From positions 1,923,001-1,987,000 of the forward strand of contig CP104974.1 of assembly GCA_025452255.1 (NCBI GenBank): a stretch of 64,000 bases of DNA. Direction: 5' to 3'. The position numbers and the translations under genes were made by a program. Every line of letters starts with the position of its first letter. The first letter of the stretch is position 1. A model generated the notes under the pieces. That model was not told the origin of the DNA, did no database searches, and worked only from the letters and a program-made list of their open reading frames with translations. This DNA comes from Devosia sp. A8/3-2 (GTDB lineage: Bacteria > Pseudomonadota > Alphaproteobacteria > Rhizobiales > Devosiaceae). This document shows positions 19,195 through 29,752 of the stretch, in pieces.

Positions 19195-20165
19195 ATGGCC
19201 GACATTTCCGAACCAGCAAGCCTGAGCGCATCCTCGGCGCTGCTGCTCCGCCATTATCGGCAACAGGTGCTGACGCGGCGCATTTATTCGGTTATCGGCG
19301 TGGTGCTGGTGCTGGTCGCCCCAGGCGCGGCGATGAATTTTGCCAATGCGGCGAATTCGGGCAAGTTCTTCGAACGCATCCCCTATCTCTTCGATTTCCT
19401 CAAGAACTTCGTGCCGAATGATCCCTTCGAGATCTTCCGCGCCATGTTCGATCTGCCCTCGCCCTATGCCGATGGGTCGCTGAAATTCGACTACACCTCG
19501 GACCGGCACTACATTACCGACAGCTTCTACATCCCCAATTTCATCTATCAGCTCGTCATCACCGTCAACATTGCCATCGTCTCGACCATTATCGGGGGCG
19601 GGCTGGCGTTCCTGCTGTGCTTTTTCGCGGCCACCAATCTGGTTGGCGCGGGACCGGTGCGCTGGATCGTGCGGCGCATCATGGAAGTGTTCAGGCGTTT
19701 CCGGAGATCGTCATTGCCGGGCTGTTGACCGCCGTGCTGTCGATCGGTCCGATCGCGGCAATTGCGGCCGTGTCGCTGCACACGATCGGCGCGTTGGGCA
19801 AGCTGTTCTTCGAAGTGGTGGAAAATGCCGACATGAAGCCCGAGGAAGGGCTGCGCTCGGTGGGCGCCAATTGGCTGGAGCGCGTGCGCTTTGCCATCGT
19901 GCCGCAGGTCATGCCCAATTTCGTGAGCTATGCACTGCTGCGCACCGAGATCAATGTGCGCGCCTCCACCATTATCGGGGCGGTGGGCGGCGGGGGCATC
20001 GGGGAGGTGTTCCGCCTCTCGATCGGGCGCGATCACGCGGCCAAGACCTATGCCATCGTCATCCTGCTGCTCGTCACCATCGTATGCATCGACCAGTTCT
20101 CGTCCCGGCTGCGGCGGAAGCTGGTGGGCAACCAATCGTTTGAACTGGGCCGGGGAGCCGCATGA
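19195..20165 (+). CDS. phnE: Phosphonate ABC transporter permease PhnE1
   Basis: Permease of about 323 residues. The membrane core begins near IYQLVITVNIAIVSTIIGGGL. The EAA-type loop is PEEGLRSVGANWLERVRFAIVPQVMPNF, and the family hallmark NVRASTIIGAVGGGGIGE follows. A lost G near 19693 (TTCAGGCG for TTCAGGGCG) breaks the frame between MEVF and RAFPEIVIAGLL. The Met at 19195 has a G-rich ribosome site; a Met at 19183 is also possible. Its TGA overlaps the ATG of the second permease. Confidence 0.88.
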
Positions 20166-21498
20166 TGAGCACCATCAGCCATGCCGAGCAGAGCCGGCTG
20201 CACGCCAAATATCCCGAGGTGTTCCGGCAGAATTTCTGGTGCGCTGGGGCCTGCCGGTGGGGCTGGCGCTGGTCTTCCTTTATCTCGTGTTCTGCTGGTT
20301 CTTTTTCAGCGTCGGGCCGGCGTTGCAGAACGGGCGGTGGGACCGGGCGGCGATCTATGTGCAGGATTGGTATTCTGGCGAGCGCAGCCGCGGCTGCGCT
20401 TTGATGATGGCAAGGTGGTGCCGCAATGGTCGAGCCGTGGGCAATATCCGGCCAATGCGAGCATCGATTGGCTGACCCCGCATGACGATGGCAGCATGAC
20501 GGCGACGTTCGATGCCGATGACCGGTTGGAGATCACGACCAGTCAGGTCGATGTCTTCGTAAATGGGGTGGCCTATCCCGTGGCGATCACGCCGGATGCC
20601 GCCATCGCGCCGGCCGGCGCCGGCCGCCATGGTGCAGGATGGCCAGAAGGTGCTGGTGGATTTCGGTTTTGCCGGACAGGCGGAAATTCGCAGCAATCAA
20701 GTCTATGTGCAGCGCCGGTTCTCGGGTTGGGCCAATTTCCTCTACGATCCCAAATCGCCGCTCTGGGGCAATGACCTGTTCAGCACGGTCGGGCTGATCT
20801 TCAGTGGCGAGCGGGTTAATCCCGACAAGTCCAATGCGCAATTGGTGCTGGACGAATGGCTGGGCAATCGCGCTCGGCAGCATGGCGATATCTCGGCCAA
20901 GCTGATGCAGACGCTGGTCATGGCCTTTGTCGGCACGCTGTTCGCCACGCTGGTGGCCTTCCCGCTGGCCTTCATTGCCGCCCGCAATATCACGCCCAGC
21001 GGCACGGCCAACTGGCTGATGAAGCGGAGCTTTGATTTCCTGCGCTCCATCGACATGCTGATCTGGGCGCTGTTCTTCACCCGCGGCTTCGGCCCCGGGC
21101 CTATTCAGGCATTGCGGCGATCTTTTTCACCGATACCGGCGCCCCGGGCAAAGTCTATGCCGAGGCGCTGGAGAATGTGGATGACAAGCAGCGCGAGGGG
21201 ATGAAGTCGGTCGGTGCAGAGCCCGGCCGCGGTCAACCGCTATGGCGTGGTGCCGCAGGTACTGCCGGTCTTTGTGTCGCAGTCGCTGTATTTCTGGGAG
21301 AGCAATACCCGCTCGGCCACTATTATCGGCGCCGTGGGGGCAGGGGGTATCGGGCTCAAGCTGCTCGAAGCCATGGGCACCAATTCCGATTGGGACAAGG
21401 TCGCCTATATGGTGCTGCTGATCCTGCTCGTGGTGTTCCTGTTCGACAATATCTCCACCGCCATCCGCTCAAGGCTGATCGGCCCGAGCGGGCATTAG
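20162..21498 (+). CDS. phnE: Phosphonate ABC transporter permease PhnE2, long form
   Basis: Second permease, about 445 residues, longer than PhnE1. A beta-rich soluble segment (about residues 60-190; VPQWSSRGQYPANASIDWL, VDVFVNGVAYPVAI) lies between the first helix and the core. The core has VMAFVGTLFATLVAFPLAFI, GMKSVGASPAAVNRYGVVPQ and SATIIGAVGAGGIGLKLLE. Several indels are repaired: near 20236 (CTGG for CCTGG), 20392, 20620, 21108 and 21219 (GCAGAGC for GCGAGC). The long PhnE2 with PhnE1 is a known alphaproteobacterial arrangement. It ends 23 nt before a convergent tRNA gene. Confidence 0.83.
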
Positions 21499-21521
21499 GC
21501 ATAGCGCATCTGAAAAGGAAA

Positions 21522-21597
21522 TGGTGGGCCCACCGGGACTCGAACCCGGAACCAGACCGTTATGAGCGGTCGGCTCTAACCATTGAGCTATAGGCCC
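21522..21597 (-). tRNA. tRNA with CAT anticodon, most like tRNA-Ile2 (lysidine type)
   Basis: 76 nt with encoded CCA. The acceptor stem GGGCCTA/TGGGCCC pairs fully with one G-T; the D arm is AGCTCAATGGTTAGAGC, the anticodon arm GACCGCTCATAACGGTC and the T arm CCGGGTTCGAGTCCCGG. A CAT anticodon may be elongator Met, initiator Met or Ile2. The D-loop AGCTCAATGGTTAGAGC and the lack of initiator features favour Ile(CAU) with lysidine, but Met is not excluded. Confidence 0.9.
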
Positions 21598-21629
21598 TTG
21601 CCAGCCTCATAGCAGGGTCGTGGCGCGTG

Positions 21630-22668
21630 TCAAAGGGGGAGGGCGTTGTCGCTGTCGCCTTCCACTAATTCCATGGGCACAACCTTGCGGACCATGCCCA
21701 GCGGATATTGGCTGGCATAGGCAGGCATGGTGGCGAGCAGAGCTTCGGCCGGGCTGATGCCCAACTCGCGCAGCGACAGCGAAAAGCAGGTGAGCTTGGG
21801 CCTGAGGTAGTGGGCATGGGGGCTGTCGCGGCCGATGACGGCGATGTCACGCCCAGGTATCAGGCCCGCCTCGTAGAGGCCGCCATAAAGGCCAACGGAG
21901 AGCTTCTCATTGATCAGCACAAAGCCGGTGGGGCGCTTATCGGCCGGCATGGCCGCGATGGCGCGGGCAATCTGGTGACCGCCGCGCTCATTGGGATTGG
22001 TGCGGAATACCGAGTCGGGATCGAATGCGACGCCGTGGCGCTCCAGCGTCTTGCGGTAGTTATCGACAAAGACGAAGCCCAGATTGGTATCGTCTATGGG
22101 GGCAAAGACGCCGATGCGGCGGTGGCCTTTTGCAACGAGGCGATTGACCCCGGTTTCGGCCATACCCTCGAAATCGAGATCGAGCCGGGGTTGGCCCGCA
22201 TCGGTCAGGCTGCGGCCCGGGGCGACGAAGGGAATGCCGTTCTCGGCCAGATAATCGATACGGTGATCGTGGCGCTTGGTGGCCGAGATGATTAGAGCAT
22301 CGGCAAAGCCGCGGGCGACGACGCGCTGCAGATAGGCGTGCGGGTCTTCCTCGGATGAACAGAGCAGGGCGACCAGATCGAGCTGATGGCGGGCAAAGAC
22401 AGTTTGCACGCCATCAGAACACGCTCATGAAGAACACATCGCCCTCGCCAGTGATCTCCGAGCCGGTCTGCATCATGAAACCGACGACACCGGTGGAGCC
22501 CTTGCGCAAGGCCCGGCCGGCTCGGTTGGGAACATAGCCAAGCGCCGCCGCGGCCTCGAATACGCGCTTGCGGGTGGCTTCATTGACGTCTGGCTTGCCA
22601 TTGAGGGCGCGCGACACAGTGCCGATCGACACGTTGAGGTGCTCGGCCAAACGCTTGATACCGATCAT
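21630..22668 (-). CDS. LacI-family transcriptional regulator
   Basis: About 345 residues. The N-terminal HTH and hinge are textbook: IKRLAEHLNVSIGTVSRALN and YVPNRAGRALRKGSTGVVGF. A periplasmic-binding-like effector domain follows (ARGFADALIISATK, PNERGGHQIARAIAAM, IPGRDIAVIGRDSPHAHYL). An extra base near 22414 (plus strand ATCAGAACA for ATCGAACA) breaks the frame between MSVF and DGVQTVF. It is divergent from the sugar operon. A perfect palindrome in that promoter (22759-22772) is its likely operator, so it probably represses the operon until sugar binds. Confidence 0.9.
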
Positions 22669-22728
22669 TTTTCCGGCGGCTCCCCTCGTGGCGTGGATGC
22701 CGGTTTTGCACGGCCCCCGTCAACCCTA

Positions 22729-22756
22729 TTGACATGGATTAGCCTGTTTATATAGC
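22729..22756 (+). promoter_or_regulatory. Sigma-70-type promoter of the sugar operon
   Basis: A perfect -35 TTGACA at 22729-22734 is followed after 16 nt by TATAGC (22751-22756), or after 14 nt by TATATA. The LacI-type palindrome starts 3 nt later, so repressor binding would block the start site. Confidence 0.6.
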
Positions 22757-22758
22757 CT

Positions 22759-22772
22759 CGTAAACGTTTACG
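22759..22772. promoter_or_regulatory. LacI-family operator
   Basis: Perfect 14-bp palindrome CGTAAACGTTTACG with the central CG typical of LacI/GalR sites. It lies between the divergent regulator and the oxidoreductase gene, just downstream of the -10 element. Confidence 0.85.
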
Positions 22773-22831
22773 GATTTGGCCTGCGGAGGAGGACACCTCG
22801 GGCCACGGATTCCGTATTGGAGGATATCAGT

Positions 22832-23866
22832 TTGACGAAAACCGCCGTTCTGGCCGGGTGCGGAGCTATGTCCAAAGGATGGCTGAAAGCCGTTCTGGAG
22901 GCGCCGAAGCTGGCTGGCCGTGTCGAGGTGGTCGGCCCGGTCGATCTGGACCCGGCGGTGGCGCAGGCGCGAGCCGATGAATTCAGGTTGAGCGGCGCGG
23001 CGATCGGTTCGGACCTCGACGCCATGCTGGCTCAGACCAAGCCGGATTTGCTGTTTGACGTGGTGGTGCCGGTGGCGCGGCATGATGTGGTCGCGACGGG
23101 GCTCAAGCACGGCTGCCACGTGTTGAGCGAGAAGCCGATGGCGACCTCGCTGGCGGCGGGGCACGACACAGTGGCGCTTGCCCGGCAGGTCGGGCGGGTG
23201 CATGCGGTGGTGCAAAACCGACGGTTCATTTCTGGCGTGCGGCGCATTCGGCAGTTGCTCGGAGAGCGGGGCGCTGGGGCAATTGACGGCGCTGCATTGC
23301 GATTTCTTCATCGGCGCGCATTTCGGCGGCTTCCACGAGCAGATGGAGAATGTGCTGCTGCTCGACATGGCGATCCATACGCTGGATGCGGCGCGGTTCA
23401 TGGCGGGCAAGACGCCGCTGGCGGTCTATTGCCTCGAAACCAATCCGCGCGGCTCTGGTATGGGCATGGCGCGGCCGCCAATGCGATCTTCGAATTTTCC
23501 GACGATGTGGTGTTCACCTATCGCGGCAGTTGGGCAGCCGAGGGCGCCAATACCAGCTGGGAAAGTGCACGGCGCTTTGTCGGCACCAAAGGGTCTTTGC
23601 TCTGGGATGGCGAGGACAGCTTCGAGGCCAAGGTGGTGGCGGGCGACAGCGGGTTCCTGCGTGAGTTGACGGCAATCGAGGTGCCCGAACCGGCCGATCT
23701 GGCGCAGACGCATGGCCATGCCAGCGTCATTGCCGAGTTTCTGGCCGCCATCGCAGAAAACCGCCAGCCGGAAACCGCCGGCAGCGACAATATCAAGAGC
23801 CTTGCCATGGTCTTTGCGGCGATCGAGAGTGCCGGGACCCGGCAGCGCGTCACCATTGCAGTTTGA
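22832..23866 (+). CDS. Gfo/Idh/MocA-family NAD(P)-dependent oxidoreductase
   Basis: Sugar or polyol dehydrogenase of about 345 residues. The N-terminal Rossmann region starts TKTAVLAGCGAMSKGWLKA; the family Lys-Pro motif is LSEKPMATS, and the C-terminal beta sheet includes FTYRGSWAAEGANTSWESA. Frame breaks occur near 23263 (CTCGGAG for CTCGAG) and near 23456 (TCTGG for TCCTGG), between which FFIGAHFGGFHEQMENVLL and MAIHTLDAARFMAG are read. The start is taken as TTG 22832 because a GGAGG ribosome site sits 8 nt before it. First gene of the LacI-controlled sugar operon. Confidence 0.85.
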   Translation: MTKTAVLAGCGAMSKGWLKAVLEAPKLAGRVEVVGPVDLDPAVAQARADEFRLSGAAIGSDLDAMLAQTKPDLLFDVVVPVARHDVVATGLKHGCHVLSEKPMATSLAAGHDTVALARQVGRVHAVVQNRRFISGVRRIRQLLGERGAGAIDGAALRFLHRRAFRRLPRADGECAAARHGDPYAGCGAVHGGQDAAGGLLPRNQSARLWYGHGAAANAIFEFSDDVVFTYRGSWAAEGANTSWESARRFVGTKGSLLWDGEDSFEAKVVAGDSGFLRELTAIEVPEPADLAQTHGHASVIAEFLAAIAENRQPETAGSDNIKSLAMVFAAIESAGTRQRVTIAV

Positions 23867-23877
23867 GGATTTTTGAC

Positions 23878-24779
23878 GTGAGCGATCCAGCCAAGACCAT
23901 CCGCATCGGCACCATGATCCAGGGCACGGCCGGCAAGGCCGCCGAGAATATCGCGGCCATTGCCGATCTGGGGTTCGAGAGTTTCGAGCCGTTTTTCTGG
24001 CAGACCACCAATGGGCAGGACACGGCCGAGCTGGGCAAGCGCAGCCTCGATGCCATTGGCAATCGCGACATCACCATTTCCACCATCGGCATGTTCGGCA
24101 ATCCGCTGGAAGACCGAGGAAATGGATCGCCAAACCCTGCAGGGCTGGAAGGATTGCATCGACAATGCCCACCATTTCGGCGCGACGACGGTTGCTGGCT
24201 TTACCGGCCGCGTGCGCAACAAGCCGCTAACCGACAGCCTGCCGCGCTACAAGGAAGTCTGGTCGGAACTGGCCAAGCGCTGCCGACAAGGGCGTCAAGA
24301 TCGCGTTTGAAAACTGCGCCATGGACGGCAATTGGGCCAGTGGCGACTGGAACATCGCGCACAATCCCGACGCTTGGGAATTGATGTTCAACGAGACGCC
24401 GGACGACAATGTCGGGCTTGAATGGGAGCCCTGCCACCAGCTGGTTTACCTGATCGATCCCATCCCGCAGATCCGCAAATGGGCGCACAAATTCTTCCAT
24501 GTGCATGGCAAGGACGCGACGATCCGCTGGGAAGTGATCAAGGAGCACGGGATCTTCGGTAAGGAGAAGTTCGTGTTCATGCGTACGCCGGGCTTTGGCG
24601 ACACCAATTGGACCGACGTGATCTCCGAATTGCGGCTGGCCGGATACGAAGGCTCGATCGATATCGAGGGCTGGCATGATCCGGTCTATCGCGATGCGCT
24701 GGAAATGACCGGCCAGGTGCGCGGTCTGAACTATCTGAAGAATTGTCGTGGCGGCGAATTCGTCGCTATGGCCAGCTAG
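23878..24779 (+). CDS. Sugar phosphate isomerase/epimerase, xylose-isomerase-like TIM barrel
   Basis: TIM-barrel protein of about 300 residues (AP endonuclease family 2). Segments seen are IRIGTMIQGTAGKAAENIAA, ITISTIGMFGNPL, CIDNAHHFGATTVAGFTGR, VGLEWEPCHQLVYLIDP, FFHVHGKDATI and GSIDIEGWHDP, with Glu, His and Asp residues suited to a divalent metal site. Indels near 24112 (GACCGAGG for GACGAGG) and 24283 (CGCTGCC for CGCGCC) are repaired. The GTG start at 23878 follows a GAGG site. It lies 11 nt after the dehydrogenase; the two may interconvert an unusual sugar taken up by the neighbouring importer. Confidence 0.83.
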
Positions 24780-24787
24780 ATTGCCGG

Positions 24788-24807
24788 GCGGGGCTGGAGG
24801 GCCCCGC
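24788..24807 (+). other. Intergenic stem-loop before the sugar-binding-protein gene
   Basis: GCGGGGC / GCCCCGC arms with a six-base loop, 8 nt past the isomerase stop. There is no T-tract. It could be a processing or stabilising hairpin. Confidence 0.45.
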
Positions 24808-24849
24808 TTGGCTTTGGATGCAGCACATGCCGCCAAAGGGAGGAAGACA

Positions 24850-26076
24850 ATGAAACTGACTAAACTCGGCCTTGCAGCCGGTATCGCATTGGCGCGCTGA
24901 TGGCGGCGGGACCTGCCATGGCGCAGGTGACGCTCAAGATCTGGTCGATCGACGGGGTGGACCGTGTGGGCATTGCCGACACGTTTTCCAAGGAGTTCGA
25001 CGAACAGAACGAAGACATCGTGGTGGAATACCGCGGCATTGCGTTTGATGATCTGGTGAACGAGACGCTGCGTGCTTTCGCCACCGGCAATGCGCCTGAT
25101 ATCGTCTCTTTCGACAATCCCGACTTCGCGATGTTCTCCTCGCGCGGGGCCATGCTCGATATTACCGACCGCATCGCGGCCTCGAGTGTGATTAAGGCCG
25201 ACAATTACTTCCCCGGTCCGCTCAACTCGGTGACTCAGGATGGCAAGTATTTCGGCATTCCGAAATATACCGACACGATCGGCGTGTTCTACAACAAGGA
25301 CCTGTTCGCCAAGGCCGGCATTACCGAGCCACCCACGACACAGGAACAGCTGGCCGAATATGCCGAAAAACTGACCGATCCGGCCAATAATGTCTATGGC
25401 GTCACCTTCTCGGCTCGCGCCGGTGAAGAGGGCACGTTCCAGTTCTTGCCGCTGATCCAGATGTCGGGCGGGGATTATTCCAACGTCAATACCGAGGGCG
25501 CCATCGCGGCACTCGAACTCTGGAAGAAGATGATCGACAATGGCTGGGCCTCCAAGGATGTGCTCAGCACGGGTCAGTGGGATTCCACCGGCACTTTCAA
25601 TTCGGGGAACGCGGCCATGGCCATTTCGGGCCCGTGGGAAGTGGACCGCATGGTCGAGGATGCCAAGTTCGACTGGGGCGTGGCTCTGCTGCCGACGCTG
25701 ACCGAGGGCGGGGATCGTTCCTCGGCACTGGGCGGGTTCGATTGGGGCATCATGTCGACCACCAAGCACCCGGACGAAGCCTTCCGGGCGCTCAGAATAT
25801 TTCGCCAGCCGGGATAGTCGGATCTTCGAGGAGTTCGGCAATATTCCGGCGCGCAGCGATATCCCGCTGCCCGAAACCGGCGTTGCGATCAAGGATGCCG
25901 CGCTCAAGGTGTTCCGGGAGCAGCTGCAATATGCCCAGCCGCGCGGGCCGCATCCGGAATGGCAGAAAATCTCCAAGGCCATTTATGATGCCATGCAGGC
26001 GGCGCTGACCGGCCAGATGTCGGCCAAGGATGCGCTCGACCGGGCGCAGGCCACCATCAAGGGGATTGTCGGCTAG
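24850..26076 (+). CDS. Sugar ABC transporter substrate-binding protein, extracellular family 1
   Basis: Periplasmic sugar-binding protein of about 408 residues with a signal peptide [20 protein letters not shown]. The fold is shown by [55 protein letters not shown] and [20 protein letters not shown] lost G near 24888 breaks the signal peptide, and an extra A near 25796 (CTCAGAAT for CTCGAAT) truncates the C-terminus at FRAL; the true end runs through [15 protein letters not shown] to IKGIVG. It is followed by a strong hairpin and the two permease genes. Confidence 0.88.
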
Positions 26077-26090
26077 GCCGATCGATCCTA

Positions 26091-26114
26091 CCCGGCCGGA
26101 GCGATCCGGCCGGG
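26091..26114 (+). other. Stem-loop between sugar-binding-protein and permease genes
   Basis: CCCGGCCGGA and its mirror CCGGCCGGG flank a short loop, giving a very stable hairpin 14 nt after the stop, without a T-tract. Its place is like that of the pstS-pstC and urtA-urtB hairpins, so differential expression of the binding protein is likely. Confidence 0.6.
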
Positions 26115-26139
26115 GCATTCCCGTGTAGAGGAAGGCCGG

Positions 26140-27041
26140 ATGGCGAAGTTTTTCAATAGTTTGCGGGATGGGGTCGGGTTCGACCTGATCCCGGTCGGCG
26201 TGGCGATGGTGTTCCTAGTGGCGCTGGCCGGCCTGCCGCTGGTCTATAATGTGCTGATGAGCTTCCAGCAGGTGGACATGTTCACCACAGGGCAGCTGAT
26301 CCGTCCGTTTGCTGGCATTTCCAATTACGTGGCGGTGGTACAGCAGCCCGAATTCTGGATGGTGACGCGCAATACGCTGGTGTTTGTCGTCGGCTCCATG
26401 ACCGGGCAATTCGTGCTGGGTTTCGCGCTGGCCATATTCTTCGCGCAGAAATTTCCGGGTGCCGCGACTATACGCGGGTTGTTCTCGGTGTCTCGGGTGA
26501 TGCCGGGCACAGTGGTCGGCGCCATCTGGAGCTGGATCCTGGCCGGCGATTTCGGCGTGCTCAATTCCATCCTGCGCGGGCTGGGCATCATCCAGTCCAA
26601 TATCTTCTGGAAATCGGATCCGAGCTTTTCCATCTGGGCGGTGATCATCGCCAATATCTGGCTGGGCTCGGCCTTCAACATGCTGCTGCTGTCGGTGGGA
26701 CTGGCGGCCATTCCGCGCGATCTCTATGAGGCCGCCGAACTCGATGGGGCCAATGCACGGCAGCGGTTTTGGACCATTACCTTGCCCATGATGCGCTCGA
26801 CGATTGGCGCGGTGCTGTCGCTGGGGCTGATCGGCACGCTGCAGCAATTCGATCTCTTTCCCGCGCTTACCGAGGGCGGTCCGGCCAATACGTCCAACGT
26901 GGCGGGTTACTGGTCTGGCAGCTGAGCTTCCAGCTCTATGATTTTGCCAAGGGCGCTACCGTATCGGTGATGATGTTCGTGCTCGTGCTGTTTGCCTCGA
27001 TCCTTTATGTGCGCTCGACCCGGCATGAGGTGCGCGGATGA
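26140..27041 (+). CDS. Sugar ABC transporter permease 1, MalF-like
   Basis: Membrane permease of about 300 residues with six helices. The EAA coupling loop is [20 protein letters not shown] followed by [14 protein letters not shown] missing C near 26923 (TCTGG for TCCTGG) cuts the protein at GYWS; the restored C-terminus is [20 protein letters not shown] and ends RHEVRG. Its stop overlaps the ATG of the second permease. Confidence 0.88.
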
Positions 27042-27860
27042 CCCGGACTTATACCCCCGGGCACTGCTCGCCATCGCTGGCCTTGGCGGCGGTTTACCTG
27101 TTCCCGCTCTATTGGATGTATGTGACCAGCCTCAAATCGAGCTCGGAAATCTTCGCCAATCCGCCCAGCTTCTGGCCCGCCGCGCCCAATGTGAATATCT
27201 ATGCCGACGTGTGGGCGCGGCGCACAATGTCCACTTTTATGTGGAATTCGGTGATCATCGCTTCGGGCGTTACCGCCATCACCGTGATCTCGGGCACTGG
27301 CTGCGCCTATGTGCTGGCGCGCTATCGCAGCGCTCGGATCGATCTGGGGCTGTTCGCCATCCTGATGCTGCAGGTGCTGCCGGCCTCGGTGATGATCACG
27401 CCGCTCTTTGTGGGGTTCAACCAGATCGGCTTGCTGAACTATCCGCGCACCGCCGTGGTGCTGGCGGCTGCCGCCAAGGCCATGCCGTTCTTCGTCGTGC
27501 TGGTGCGGGCCACCTTCATGAGCGTGCCGCGCGAGCTGGAAGAAGCGGCGCTGGTAGATGGCAATTCGCGGGTGGGGGCGTTTTTCTTTATCGTGCTGCC
27601 GCTGGCGCTGGCAGCATCTGGTCTGCGCCATCCTCACCTTCATGAGTGCGTTCGGCGAATATATCTATTCCAAGTCGATCATCCAGAGCCCGCTGCTGCA
27701 ACCCGCCAGCGTCGGTCTGTCCGGGTTCCTCGGGCCCAATTCGTCGGACTGGAACGCCATCATGGCCTATTCGGCCATCTATGTGACGCCCATCTCGGCC
27801 GTCTTCGTCATCCTGCAGCGCCGGATTGTCTCCGGCCTTACCTCGGGAGCTCTCAAATGA
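27038..27860 (+). CDS. Sugar ABC transporter permease 2, MalG-like
   Basis: About 273 residues. The MalG-type core includes [40 protein letters not shown] and the EAA loop [20 protein letters not shown]. The frame changes near 27610, where a short stretch is scrambled, and resumes at [17 protein letters not shown] and [21 protein letters not shown]. The first 20 residues also look unusual for the family and may hide another indel. It overlaps both neighbours by ATGA. Confidence 0.84.
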
Positions 27861-28933
27861 GTGCAGAGCCGCAAATCGAACTGATCGGCATCGACAAGCA
27901 TTATGGCAGCTTCCATGCCCTCAAGAATATCGACCTGACCATTCCCAAGGGGGCGTTCGTGGCGCTGGTGGGGCCGTCGGGTTGTGGCAAGTCCACCTTG
28001 CTGCGCTCGCTGGCCGGGCTCAGAAACCATTTCGGGCGGCACGATGAAAATCGCGGGCGAGCAGATGAACGGCGTGCCGCCGCGCAAGCGCTGATGTGGC
28101 CATGGTGTTCCAGAGCTATGCGCTTTATCCGCATATGACGGTGGAGCAGAACCTGACCTATTCGTTGCGGCTCAAGCGGGTGCCCAAGGCCGAAGCGGCG
28201 CGGGCGGCGCGTGAGGTGGCGGAAACCACGGGGCTGACGCCGCTGCTGGGGCGTTATCCGCGTGAGCTGTCGGGCGGGCAGCGCCAGCGCGTGGCCATGG
28301 GGCGGGCGATCATCCGCAATCCCAAGGCGTTCCTGTTCGACGAACCGCTCAGCAATCTCGATGCGGCGCTCCGCGTGCATATGCGCAAGGAAATCCGCGC
28401 GCTGCATGACCGGCTGGGGGCGACCTCGGTTTATGTGACGCATGACCAGATCGAGGCCATGACCATGGCCGACCATGTGGTGGTGATGCGCGATGGGGTG
28501 ATCGAGCAGCAGGGTTCGCCGCTGGAGCTGTACGACACGCCGGCCAGCAAGTTCGTGGCGGGCTTTATCGGGTCGCCGGCGATGAATTTCGTGCCGGGGA
28601 AAGTGAGTGCTGATGGACAATCGGTGCAGCCGGATTTGCCGGGCGCGGGGTCTGTCGCGCTAGGGCGTTCGGTGGGGGCAGGGCGCTCGGTGCTGATCGG
28701 GTTGCGGCCGGAGCATTTGCAGGTGGGCGGCAATGGCCCGGCGGTGTTGCGGCTGCCGGTTTCAGCGGTCAGAATCGACCGGGTCGATGACCTATCTGAC
28801 GCTGGGCGGGGAGCCGGAAATCATGGTGGTCGATACCGGGCGCACCAGTGTGAAGGCGGGCGATACGATCGCGGTCAGCATCGAGCCGGGCAATGTGCAT
28901 CTGTTCGACCCGGCGACGGAGAAGGCGATTTAG
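27857..28933 (+). CDS. Sugar ABC transporter ATP-binding protein, MalK/UgpC-like
   Basis: MalK-type ATPase of about 358 residues with a C-terminal OB-fold (TOBE) domain from about 240. Walker A is GPSGCGKST, signature [14 protein letters not shown], Walker [17 protein letters not shown], switch [13 protein letters not shown]. Three extra bases are repaired: 28021 (CTCAGAAACC for CTCGAAACC), 28091 (CGCTGATG for CGCGATG) and 28777 (GTCAGAATC for GTCGAATC). It is the last gene of the LacI-controlled operon, followed by a REP-like repeat. Confidence 0.9.
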
Positions 28934-28952
28934 GCGACAGTTCAAACACAAT

Positions 28953-29035
28953 GGGTGTCATTCCCGCAAGCGGGAACCTCCGTTTGAAATGCCAAGGAAA
29001 CAAAACAGGGGTTCCCGCCTTCGCGGGGAATGACC
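28953..29035. repeat. Long imperfect inverted repeat, REP-like, copy B
   Basis: The left arm GGTGTCATTCCCGCAAGCGG continues to CTCCGTTT, and the right arm is close to its reverse complement ending GGGGAATGACCC. It is clearly related to copy A at 3168-3250. It lies between the convergent ATPase and LysE genes, the same kind of site as copy A. Confidence 0.75.
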
Positions 29036-29060
29036 CAGTGGGGTTGGGTGGTCGTGCCGC

Positions 29061-29674
29061 CTAGTGCTGCCAGACAACCGGGCCGGCGGCCGTGGCCATC
29101 ATCACGCCGGCTGTCTTGTTGAGGCGGCCAAGCGCCTTGCTGCTCTTGAACATTTCGCGGGCGGCTGAGGCGAGCCGGGCATAGCCGCAGCCGATGATCA
29201 GCAGCACCACGATCACGATGGCGGTTAGCTCGACGAAAGCCACTGGGGTCATCTGGTCGAGGCGGGACCACGGTGGGCAGGATGGCGAGGTAAAAGACGA
29301 TGGTCTTGGGATTGCCCATGGTGAGCGAGAAGCCGGCGAGGAAGGTGCGCCAGCCATCTTCGTTCTTGGGCTTCATCTGCTCGGCGCCGGGGCGCGCGGT
29401 CCAGAATTTATAGGCGATGTAGAGCAGGTAGGCGGCACCGGCCCAGCGGACGATGGTGAAGACCGGACCGAACCGAGGTGGCCACGGCGGCAAGGCCGAA
29501 CACCGCGAAAACGAAATAGACCAGATCACCCGCGAGAATCCCCAGCACCATCGGGAAAGCGCCCTTGAACCCGCCGCCAAGGGCGCGGGCGACAACGGCC
29601 ACGACGCCGGGGCCGGGCACGAGCACGGCGATGGCATAAGCAATGGTGAAGGTGAGGAGAGTGAAGGGTTCCAT
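29061..29674 (-). CDS. LysE/RhtB-family amino-acid exporter
   Basis: Membrane protein of about 204 residues with six helices. It starts [20 protein letters not shown] with the LysE hallmark [20 protein letters not shown], and later has [20 protein letters not shown]. Two insertions are repaired: near 29471 (CCTCGGTTC for CCTGGTTC, Thr-Trp-Phe) and near 29262 (extra C before CGCCTCGACC). The corrected C-terminus ends AAGPVVWQH. It exports amino acids or homoserine-type metabolites; the exact substrate is unknown. Confidence 0.87.
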
Positions 29675-29752
29675 GGGCAGGCCTCGGTTTGGGAGGCGGA
29701 GATTACGCGCGAGCCGCCTCGTTGCCAATCGGCTTCTTCGGGTCCCAAGGCA

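Noticed and set aside
21522..21597. Integration site for a genomic island at the tRNA
   Set aside because: No integrase, no repeat of the tRNA 3' end and no change in gene style was found in the window.
24201..25982. 593-codon minus-strand frame opposite the isomerase and sugar-binding protein
   Set aside because: Antisense to two recognisable genes and without any known motif.
28015..28095. Programmed ribosomal frameshifting in the MalK-like ATPase and others
   Set aside because: No slippery heptamer, downstream structure or internal Shine-Dalgarno pattern is shared, and the same inserted base recurs in unrelated genes.
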